Shown piece after piece: positions 55,412 to 64,000 of a DNA stretch of 64,000 bases. Both the position numbers and the translations under genes were made by a program. Positions within the stretch are counted from its first letter, which is position 1; every line of letters begins with the position of its first letter. Source of the DNA: Polychytrium aggregatum (lineage: Eukaryota > Chytridiomycota > Chytridiomycetes > Polychytriales); NCBI RefSeq assembly GCF_025602895.1, contig NW_026516251.1, forward strand, positions 124,001 to 188,000. The letters are read 5' to 3'. Below the pieces are notes generated by a model, which was not told the origin of the DNA, made no database searches, and was given only the letters and a program-made list of their open reading frames with translations.

Positions 55412-55515
55412 TCGATTGCCGCGTATCAGTTAGCGAATGTCAATTGCCGAGTATCAAATGGCGAATGTCAATCGTTGAACACCAATGTGTGAACATCAAT
55501 CGTTGAGCGTCCGCG
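55412..55515. repeat. 28-bp tandem repeat
   Basis: Three and a half degenerate copies of a 28-bp unit starting TCAATTGCCGAGTATCAA and ending GGCGAATG, at 55412, 55440, 55468 and 55496. The first two copies are closest to each other. Confidence 0.85.
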
Positions 55516-55631
55516 CCAAGTGCTCCAATGCAGCCGCCACGAACATCCATCCACCGCCATCGCCGTGTCGTTATCGCCGTCGCAGGCAGCAAGGTGTCCG
55601 TGGCGGCATGGTCTGCAGGCCCGCCGGCCTT

Positions 55632-55729
55632 GGTCTGGAGACCTCTCCCACCGGCCTGCAGACCAAATGCGGCTGGTCTCCAGACCGCTCCCGCCAGCCT
55701 GCAGACCTTGCACAACGGGTCTCCAGACC
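55632..55729. repeat. 43-bp tandem repeat carrying a palindromic 12-mer
   Basis: The palindrome-like 12-mer GGTCTGGAGACC (or its complement GGTCTCCAGACC) occurs at 55632, 55675 and 55718, exactly 43 bp apart. CCTGCAGACC recurs midway with the same period. A fourth copy of the 12-mer is at 55245. It may bind a dimeric regulator upstream of the aconitase gene, which is inference only. Confidence 0.85.
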
Positions 55730-56543
55730 AGCCCTGTGCCACCGCTGCCCCGGCCCGCCCGCGCACAGGCGTCTTGCTGTGCGCATCCTGTCCACTCGCC
55801 TTTGGGCCCAGACAGGACCCCGCCACAGCAGGGGGACAGATCGCACTGCCGAGGGAGCGCCGACTCCTGCTTCTGCCTGCCTGCGTCGGCCCTCGCTGCT
55901 CGGGCTGCGGCTCCTGTCGTCTGCACATCGCTGAAGAGCTCCACCGCCTCAGTCCCGGCGCATCCGATGTGCAAATCGCCGTGGCTCTTCACATGCACGC
56001 CGCGCGACCACCTCCACCTTCGCACAGCGTCCGCTGCCTGTGGATCGCTCAACCGGCCAATCGCCCGCCGGAGAGCGTCGCACAAGATGCTTCCCACACG
56101 CCTCCGTTCGTGCGCCCTTGCTTGTGTGGGATGGGCGAGGCCGATCGATCTGGCCGAATGACTCCGATCGGCGCTCGCACTGATGGGAGGGACTCGGCCG
56201 ATGAGATACTGGAGTCTCGGACCAACTCGATGGGACGGACAGCCGAGAAAAGGATTTGACCCACTTGGTTGGTGTTGGCGAGATGACATCGTGGTATACG
56301 ATGTGATCGGAACACGAACGAACGGTGTGTCCTATTGTCGTTTCAACATGCCGCACACCTGCTCGGCGCGGGCTCCCCAATGTTCTTGCCGGCTCGCTTC
56401 TGCACAGCATGCTCTGGGGCCACAGCGGCTCGTCATGACTCCGGGCATGTGCAGAAGGACGACCAAGCCAGCCAAGTCAGCGCATGTCTCCTCCCACTAC
56501 CTCGTTCGCCTCCCAAAAAATAGCCGCAGGCACCGCATCGGCC

Positions 56544-59500
56544 TCAGTACACCGTGCGGTTGTTCTCGTAGATTGCGTCCAGGAGCGCAAAGAGTCCATC
56601 GGTGAGCTGTGGGACGTGGCCGTTGTCGAGCAGCTCCGATGCCCCCAGCTGGGACTCGGCGCCATATCGCATGCGCAAGGTCGAATCCGCGGGCCCGTCG
56701 CTTCGTCCCGAGCCAGAGGCTGCGTTTGGATTGAGACGCGATTCATCCAGAGCGGCTCGCTGCAAGGGACATGGTCACAGAGCACATGGCCGCAAGACAT
56801 GGACCGCACAAGATCATGTAGAATCGAGTCAGTGAAACGCGAGACAATCCGAGCCGGCCTCGAGGCATCGCCAGCACCACCAGCATCGCCAGCATCGCCA
56901 GCATCGCCAGCATCGCCAATATCGATTTGCACTTCCTACCTTGCCGGCATCGAGCTTGTCGGTCGGGAAGAACATGAGCCTGCTGTCGGCGGTTCTGGAC
57001 ATGATGTTCGACAGGTACATGGATCCCTCCATGTTGTTGGGCTCCCAGTCGGGGTTGTGCAGCTGCAGCAAACCGTGGTGTGGCAGTTGTCAAAGTCGGC
57101 TCAAGCCCACAATAGCCCCTCCCCTGTGCAATCAAGCAGTCCAGAGATCGGGGCTCCGAGTGCGTCTCGGTGCTGCCCGGAAATCGTGCCAGTAGAGTCT
57201 CAGATCCTCACCTTGAAGTTCAAAAACGACTGCTCCATCTTGCCGCCTTTGGACATGAAATAATCGTCTTGGGTTCCGGTGGGGGCGCCGTACTGGAGAG
57301 ATGCGGTTCACAAAGAATGGCAAATGTCGTTGCCCAACACCGGGTCACAGGGGGGGAACAGGGTCAGTCGGATGAGCAGTGTCGTGACTCGACAAGCACC
57401 TCCAACCATGAGACTGGACCCGGACCGAATGTCATCACAGGGCTCAATGCACCTACCATGGAGTTGCCGTGCTTCTTGAAGTCAAACACCGCAAACGAGC
57501 AGACGTGGCCAAGCGACTCCTCATGGACCGTAAAGTTCCGGAAAAAGTCAATGATCGCCTCGCAACTCTTGGGCAGCGAGAAGCAAAAGATCAGCGGCAC
57601 CAGGAAGATGCTCAGGATCTCTTTGAGGAAGGTCGCGACCTTGATGTCAAACAGCGACGAGAACTCGGTTTTGACCTACGAACAATGACAGCGTGAGATA
57701 TCGACAATGTGTCGGTCAACCTCTTGATGTACTACATGCCCATCAAGTGCATCCCCGCAAGGACAGAAATCTATCCCAGCAGCGACAATCCTTTCCAGCA
57801 GTAGCAGCAGCAGCACACTCATGCTGGCCAGCTTGACAAATGCGAGGCGCAGCCAAACCGCAGACGACTTTGCTGTCGACTCTCGGCTGCGCTCACCTCC
57901 TCGGTGTGGAGCCTCTTTTTCCACTCCGGCGGGAGATAGTGGGTATCGTTTGCAACCGTCCGGATCAGCCGCTCGGGCTCGAAGAGCGTGTACTCGGCGG
58001 GGACCATGCCGCGACTCACGGCCAGGATCGATCCGAAGATGCCGATGTAGAACAGGACGGAGCCACCAGGGTGGAGCTCAAAGCCGAGCAGAATGTCTTG
58101 ATCTACGAGTGTGATCACCGTCAACACCGCAGCAAACGATCCTGCTATGAACGACACAAATCTGGAGAGTTGTTGTGTCTGTGAGCATGGTGGTGCCTCG
58201 CTGCTCCGTGTGTCCATCGGCCAGTTCCGCGCCCACGCCATGATTGTGGGCGAGGCACAGCGACACAGACGTTCCGTGATCACAGCAATCGACTCACCTG
58301 GCCAGAATGATCATCCACTCCTTGGGAAACTGCTCGAGATACTTGACCGCGTTCTCGTAGCTTCGGTTCATCCGCTCTTGCAGCAGATGAGGAAGCTCGT
58401 TGAACTCGCGGAATCGCCAAGCCGCCTCGGGCGTGTACTGCCGAGCGCTGATCTTTCCGGGGTTTTTTTGGAACTCCTGTTTCGGTCGGGGGACATTGCC
58501 AGTGATCAGGGTACCGAGCACCGCGACGGGTTTATCCCTCCACCCAAACCGGCAGCAGCATCTTTGGCGGCGGATGACGCTGGCTTGTCATATTCACCTA
58601 CCTCGGCATATCGGAAGAAAAAGTACATGACCAGCAAAATGACAAGGAAGGGCGAGACAACCAGGTTGATGATGCCCATCGTGATGAAACGCTGTCGGAG
58701 CCTGCAGGGAAGTGCAAGGAGTGTTGATTGACTGCTGCTTTCCTTCCCTCTTCACAGTGGTATCCAAAGCACTGAGGTCACCCGCCAACAGCACTCCATG
58801 AGTGCCATATGCAATGCTACCCGAAGCCACAACCTAGTTGATATCCCCATTTCTGTCGCATTAACTTTGGCCGAGCCCCGGGAGATACGTACCCATTGAT
58901 CAGCGCCTCCCTGGTAAGGCCGTCCGGAAGATCGTTCGAAAGCCAGAAGGAGCACACACGTCAGTGTCAGTTCCAAGGCAAATTGAACGCAGTATGCGAT
59001 AGCGGTGCAATCGGCATCAGCACCAGACAGAGAATGCCAGACAGAACAAAGTAGTGCCTATCTGTGTGTGTGTGCGTGCAATCGAACAGGCTCAAACAAT
59101 CAAAAGTCAAAGGACGTTCCCGTACCTGTTCCTGTCCTTCAGGAAGTGCTTGCGCATCCTTCCTTTCTCGTCAAAGATATAGTAGAAGATGCAAAACTGC
59201 AGGTTCCACTCAATGATCTTTGTCAGGAACATGCGGCTGCCAAAGAACGGCAGGAATGGCACCTTCAGATCAAGAAGATCCTTGTTGAAGAGCGCAATCA
59301 TATAGTTGTCGTATCGCATGATTCGGTTGGCGATGATGTACGAGTCCAAGTTGCCGTGTCGAGTGTCTGCGCTGGTGTTGTTGATTTCCAGGATCCGGGC
59401 GACGACATCCCGCCATTTGATGGTCTGCAGCTCAGACTGAACAGCAGGGTGAGCATCACAAATGTCAGAGCCGGGATGGGGCTTTCGCAGGACGGGGAGC

Positions 59501-61831
59501 TCGTGCTGTGGTGAACCCTCACTGTGCTCTGGGCAGCCACATTATCGCTAGGGTCGAGGTGTCAAAAGGCAGAAAGCACAGGACTCACGTTTCCGATTCC
59601 GAGCAGATCCACATAGAAGGCGTTGACCTCGAACAACTTGGGAATGTCCATAATGAGCCTCGCCATTTGATAGACCCACCAGATGATAAAGATGATCATT
59701 GTGGTGTAAGGAATGCCATGGATCCTGCGCAATCATCAGCATCGCGTCCATGAAGACGAGTTAGAAGCCGGTTCGCATGCTTGCTCGTTACTACCACTAC
59801 CACCGCTACTGCTGCTGCTACCACCACTACTGCTGTTGCTGCTTCCCGCAATCAATATGCCTTCGCCGCGGATCCAACAGCCCCTGTGAACCATTTCGCT
59901 GCCTATCGACTCTTTGCCTTGCACTATATCGCCCCCTACCTGCTGACGCAGTTTTGGTGCACGACCTCGTAGAGGTATTTTTTGTCGTGAATCAACGGAT
60001 AGTCGATGCAGTAGAACAGAAACGTGGAGAACACGACGATAAACGCCAGGATGCTGTGGGGCCGGCGTGGAAATGGTCATAGGTACGGAAAAAACATCGT
60101 GAGAATCTCTGGAGGTCACCTATCTGCTCGTGACTTGCGCCTGAGCCAACACCGGCAACCCTGGACGATGGCAGCTCAACCTCATGCAAACGGACCATAG
60201 GATGCTCCTCGACTCATACCGCCTGCAGGGTGCAGATCGACGACTTACAACAAGTTCGTGAAGCGGGCCAAGATAATCGCATAGACACCCTTGCCGGTGT
60301 AGTGATAGTAGACCTGGCCATGAATGAGTCGGTACATCACATAGTGAGATTGGCGCAATCGGACAGCACTACACCCACGTATCAGATCCATCTCTGATAT
60401 CACCCATCATAGCGACGAAGCGTCGCAGTATACTGCTGACCAGGACGAGCACGTTTCCTTGGATCAATACTCGGGTCCCTCCGAGTTGACGTTAGAGTCC
60501 TTCTGCCTCTCCTTGCTCCTCGTCACAAGAGGCATATGTGATGCTTACCCTAGACAGAAACTGGTCCAGATCTCGAACTTCAACCCAGATGCGATATGCG
60601 CGCTCCCGGGCCTCAAGGGTTGCCCGGGTGACCCGAGGATGTTGGGTGGATGCTGCTGATGGAGACGTCGGCGCCCCTCCGTCACCGTGGGCACCTCGAC
60701 GGGCACGGGGCCGAGGATACGGCAGCCCCAGTCCCCGCCGCAGGAGCTTTGCTGTTTTGCGAAGGTGCGAGCCCAGCAGCGACCGATACATCGGGGACGG
60801 ACGCTCGCCTCGAGCCTCGAGACCTGACCGGATGGCTCGCGGGCGAACTGGGTCCATTTCGATCATGAGCGACTGAGAAGCTTCGCCGCTGTCCGAATCA
60901 TCATCGTCGTCATAGTTGTCGCTACGGTCGTCATCCTCGTCATCTTCGTCGGAATAGTGGTGGGTAACGACGTTGGAGAATCGGTACGGCGCCGACGGAT
61001 GCGGCACGGCGCTTGGGTCCGACTGGGGAACGACAATCGATATTCGGGCCGGGGGAGGTCCTCCGGATGTCTGCGGGATTGCATGGCTGCCAGCGGCTCC
61101 ACGGCTTAGAATGCCTACAGCGGCCGAGCACCAAGAGTCCGTGATTAGTCGAGCACCGCTGTGGATGCAGTAACACCACCTGAGCCACCGGAGACGAGCA
61201 CAAGAGGGACCCTGCTCTTCCTTGGAGCAGCCAAGCGTGCAGCGACTGGGTGCAGAACGCCCTGCATCGACGACATACCAACGGGCTGGCCAAATGATTG
61301 CCTCGGGTCGACGGCACCCAGTGGCACTTCGCTTTCGACAGGCCCCATGAGGGGACCAAAGTGGGTATAGGCGCCACTGTCGCGGCTTGGTGGCGACATC
61401 GACAGGCCCGCTGACGGGCCAAATGGTGGGCGAGAGGCAGAGTCATACTGCGGAAAGAGGATGCCTGCTTGGCCCTGGAAACTTGGAGGCGGGGGTGGTG
61501 TCGGCCTCGATACAGGGCCGGCAAGAGGACCGGAAAGGGGACCTGCGCGAGTGTCGGCAAATTGTGTCGGGTCAGGGGCGGTGGCGGTCTGGTCCTCTTG
61601 GAAGGACAGCAACGGAAAGTCTGAGCCTTGGTTGTCCAAGAGAAGCGACGGGGGCGGGCCGTCGTCGTCGTCATCGTCATCGTCGTCCAAGATGCTGTTT
61701 CTTGGCGAGCGGTCGGATTGTGGGAAAGCCGGAGCGACATTGAAGGGCGGAAGCGCCGAGAGCGGATTTGGTGATGCCGGGAACTTGGAAAGGGGGCTGC
61801 TCGATGGGGGCGTCTTGGAGTGAGGATCCAT
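56544..61831 (-). CDS. ATG9: Autophagy scramblase ATG9
   Basis: ATG9 is the only multispanning membrane protein of the core autophagy set. It is a lipid scramblase on vesicles that seed the phagophore. The long first exon (61831-61145) is a disordered Pro/Ser-rich N-terminus (MDPHSKTPPSSSPLSKFP) with a run of about nine Asp. A second acidic region follows (DEDDEDDDRSDNYDDDDD). The conserved core starts at VYYHYTGKGVYAIILARFTN. It continues with HGIPYTTMIIFIIWWVYQMA, NLDSYIIANRIMRYDNYMIA, KIIEWNLQFCIFYYIFDEKG, MGIINLVVSPFLVILLVMYF, TPEAAWRFREFNELPHLLQE, FVSFIAGSFAAVLTVITLVD, SILAVSRGMVPAEYTLFEPE, VPLIFCFSLPKSCEAIIDFF and ESLGHVCSFAVFDFKKHGNS. The tail ends LDAIYENNRTVY at 56544. There are about 14 exons. 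All core helices are present, and the gene looks intact. Confidence 0.94.
59786..59842. repeat. Imperfect ACC/CTG trinucleotide repeat in ATG9 intron
   Basis: A mixed run of ACT, ACC and CTG triplets lies in an ATG9 intron (about 59740-59935). It is degenerate, so old. Confidence 0.8.
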
Positions 61832-62417
61832 TATCAGCGGCGCTGGTGGTGAGATGGGCGGGATGGCTGGGTGGGACTCGGGAATAGAACCAAACTGCGC
61901 GAAATGCAGGCGAGGGATGCAGCAGTGTGGGTATTGGACACTGAGACGAGCTGGGAATTGGATGCCGAATCGAACCGGGAGTCGAGTTGAGAACTGGGTT
62001 TGGAACGGGGGCGGGAATCGAATGCAGAGAGAGCCGAGGCTGATGAGGAAGGGCTTCCCAGCAGGGCAGATGGAGGAAGAGCGACAGGCAAGCAGGATGG
62101 GGCAACGACCCTGGCTTGGAGTGCGGAGCGTTCGGGCATGTCCGGCCACGAGGACAGCAACGCCGCCCGGACTGTGCCGCATCGCACTGTTTGCAGGCCG
62201 ACGGCGAGTCAAATCCAGCACCATGAACCCACACGGCCGAGGCTCATGGCGCACGGCATCGCACTGCTGCTGTCGGCCGCTGGAGTCTCGGCTCTCGTAT
62301 AATTCCTTGCAACAGTCCCGCAGCAGCCTCGCAAGCAGGCATTTTGTCGCCGTGCTAGCGCCATGCGTCCAGCGATGATCAGGAATCGACTTCTGTGGCG
62401 ATCGACAGACACCCGCT
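61832..62417. promoter_or_regulatory. ATG9 promoter / SWP1 3' flank
   Basis: 586 bp between the ATG9 start and the SWP1 stop. The ATG9 frame is open further upstream with low-complexity sequence (repeats of LPVRFGIQFPARL type), but no earlier credible start is seen. No gene or known motif recognised. Confidence 0.45.
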
Positions 62418-63668
62418 TTATTTGTTGCCAGCAATGCGTCTGTTGTGGCGAAGAACGAGCGCCTGTCGTCCGATGATGAGTGTGGCCACGGCGAGCACAC
62501 TGCCGTAGCCAAGGAACTGGAACAGGTTCAGGCGCACCCAGTAAAAGTAGAACAGCGTAAACCACGAGACAAAGGTGCCGATAAAGGCCACGCCAAAGAC
62601 CGAGTGGCCGACCGAGGCAAAGAGCTCTCGTACGTTGGCACCCAGGAAGCTCCATGCGCCGAGCAGAAGCACCCAAGGAGCGATCGAAAGCAGGGCAAAG
62701 ACCTGGGAAATGAGAGGAAGGGGCTGCTTCTCGTCAGGTCGGAAGACGTGGTGGATTTCGGGGAGAGGGCCGTAGTGCTCGCCGTAGCTGTGCTTGACAA
62801 AGAACTCGGGGTCGGCGGGGAAGCTGAGGTTGACGTTGCCGATGGGATAGACCACGCCAGCTTGGTCAAAGCGGCCGACACTGATGGCGACGGCATAGAC
62901 GCCGGGCTGGCCCTTGAAGGTCTCCTGGATGGCCTTGCTGCCCAGGGTCTGCGCGGCACCGCCGCAGATCAAAACTGTCAGCACGACGAGACATTGCAGG
63001 AAGCCAGGATCGGCCGCAGGTGCCTCAGGCCGCGACATCGTCGTCACTCACCAGGTCGATTTTGCGGAGCCCAGCAGCGCCGCTGGGGCTTTCCAGAACC
63101 AAGGTCGTAGGCAGCTGGCTGCCGGCGTGGACAAAGGTGACAAAGGTGGCCCGAGAGTCGAGGCCCTTGCCGTTGTCGTCCTTGGTCAGGGCAGAGATCG
63201 AGAGCTGCTCGTCGACCTCGACGGCGACAATGTCATCGAGCTGCTTCGGGTATTTGAGGCTGGAGGGTGCCGGGACGGGTCGCCGAGCGGATCGGTGTGT
63301 CAGCGGGATCGGTCGATGGTTGATCAAGACGCACACGAGTCGAGCATGCGCGAGCAAGCATGGAACGGCGTCCTATCGCCAACCAGGCCGAATAAAGGCC
63401 ATGCTCGACAGTCGCGAAGAAGAAGCCACCCGCGACGGAGAACAACCAGCGCCCCCCCCCGGCAGCCATCCACGGCGCTGTGTTTCTCCGCTTGCACCAG
63501 ATCAGCATGACGATCGCCGGCGCACACCTACGTTTGTGTGAGTTTTGGGCCGCTGGCGCTGGCGACACGAATCGCCACTTCCGAGACATGGACTTTGGCA
63601 GAGGCAAGAGCGACGAGCGCTGCCAGGACGATGCACAGCAGGACAGAGATACGGCTTGGGACACCCAT
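62418..63668 (-). CDS. SWP1: Oligosaccharyltransferase subunit Swp1/ribophorin II
   Basis: A subunit of the ER oligosaccharyltransferase that N-glycosylates nascent proteins. Exon 1 starts at 63668 with a clear signal peptide (MGVPSRISVLLCIVLAALVA, cleavage after LASA) followed by KVHVSEVAIRVAS. Exon 2 (about 63260-63050) encodes YPKQLDDIVAVEVDEQLSIS and SRATFVTFVHAG, then TLVLESPSGAAGLRKIDL. Exon 3 (about 62953-62418) has TLGSKAIQETFKGQPGVYAV and VYPIGNVNLSFPADPEFF. It then has three hydrophobic helices (FALLSIAPWVLLLGAWSFLG, GVAFIGTFVSWFTLFYFYWV, FLGYGSVLAVATLIIGRQAL) and a basic tail RHNRRIAGNK. Length and topology (lumenal domain, then three C-terminal helices) fit Swp1 rather than the longer animal ribophorin II. 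Confidence 0.87.
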
Positions 63669-64000
63669 GGCGGCTCGTTGGACGGGTCCGGTGGGGAGGC
63701 GAGCCTGGATAGCAGGGCGCTCCTCGAGATGGCTGAGAAAACGAGGCCGACAGGATCCAGAGCGCAGATTTCAGAATCTCGGCTGGGGTTGCGCGGCGGT
63801 GTGTGTGTGTGTGTGTGAGCGTGTGTGTGTGTGCTGGCTAGGGCTTTGGTTAGGGCTGCACAGGGTCAGGGCGCGGTGTGAAGGGGCAAGGGGACCACGG
63901 AGATGTGAAGGGCCAAGGAGATGCGAAAGGCCATGGAGGACCAAGAGCTGCTGGATGCTGCAGCCACAGTGGAATGGATGCTCTCCTGGTAGGCTCGTCT
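63669..64000. promoter_or_regulatory. SWP1 promoter region with (GT)n
   Basis: Contains (GT)n tracts at 63797-63814 and 63819-63831 and GGTTAGGGCT near 63850. The TTAGGG appears once and does not form a telomeric array. No gene seen before the window end. Confidence 0.5.

Larger units (their letters stand above)
54574..56543. other. Long GC-rich intergenic region upstream of aconitase
   Basis: About 2 kb between the aconitase start and the ATG9 stop. Several overlapping frames are open on both strands, the longest 55528-56259 (+), but they lack family resemblance, splice signals and consistent codon bias. It contains the 28-bp and 43-bp tandem repeats listed separately and an A-rich tract near 55180. 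It likely holds the aconitase promoter and little else. Confidence 0.5.

Noticed and set aside
55412-55729. CRISPR-like appearance of regularly spaced repeats
   Set aside because: Units are contiguous and degenerate tandem repeats with similar spacers, in a eukaryotic genome.
55528-56259. 243-codon plus-strand frame upstream of aconitase
   Set aside because: Overlaps tandem repeats, all three frames are open because of GC content, and no domain is recognisable.
63797-63860. Possible telomeric sequence near the window end
   Set aside because: Only single TTAGGG-like words next to a (GT)n tract; no tandem array.

Overview
The window is nuclear DNA from a fungus, most likely an early-diverging zoosporic (chytrid-like) one. 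Genes are split by many short GT-AG introns. Several products are fungal in type: a Rix1/PELP1 homologue with an acidic tail, an MCP1/DUF1691 membrane protein, Swp1, an OAC1-type carrier, a monofunctional MTD1-type dehydrogenase and a fungal YbaK-domain protein. A KIF-binding-protein homologue, long coiled-coil and IQ-motif proteins, a Fanzor nuclease and a selenocysteine tRNA all point away from Dikarya. No rRNA, CRISPR array or prokaryotic operon is visible. The exact species cannot be named from the sequence.

Layout: 0-8 kb, (GGAA)n and an intron-rich coiled-coil protein (+). 8.4-12 kb, Rix1/PELP1 (+). 12-14.8 kb, a pair of ~375-bp inverted repeats enclosing an MCP1-like gene (-), a miniature transposon and a tRNA-Sec (+). 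14.8-18.4 kb, XPB/Ssl2 helicase (-). 18.8-22.3 kb, KIF-binding protein (+). 22.6-23.9 kb, uridine phosphorylase (-). 24.2-25.9 kb, an unknown Gln/Asn-repeat protein (+). 26.1-26.4 kb, a second miniature transposon. 26.6-28.3 kb, YbaK-domain protein (-). 28.5-30.1 kb, proteasome beta-2 (+). 31-35.7 kb, a SPRY and IQ-motif gene or genes (+). 35.9-37.6 kb, mitochondrial carrier (-). 38.2-43.2 kb, MMS19 (-). 43.5-45.4 kb, MTD1 (+). 45.7-46.9 kb, a protein with an HNH-like motif (-). 47.4-51.0 kb, a transposon carrying Fanzor and a DDE transposase. 51.3-54.6 kb, aconitase (-). 56.5-61.8 kb, ATG9 (-). 62.4-63.7 kb, Swp1/ribophorin II (-).

Most genes are unrelated housekeeping functions: ribosome biogenesis, TFIIH, cytosolic Fe-S assembly, proteasome, folate metabolism, TCA cycle, autophagy, N-glycosylation. 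MMS19 and XPB have a functional link, since MMS19 delivers Fe-S clusters to the TFIIH helicase XPD.

The standout is a mobile system. A Tc1/mariner-like element of about 3.6 kb, with terminal inverted repeats and flanking TA, carries an apparently intact 788-residue Fanzor ORF (TnpB-type RNA-guided nuclease). Its transposase is truncated. Two miniature elements elsewhere in the window share its ends and keep little else except the 3' end of the Fanzor gene, which is where an omega-RNA would be expected. One of them ends 25 bp upstream of the tRNA-Sec gene. The tRNA-Sec has the hallmark fold (6-bp D stem with 4-nt loop, UCA anticodon, long variable arm) and suggests that this fungus decodes UGA as selenocysteine.
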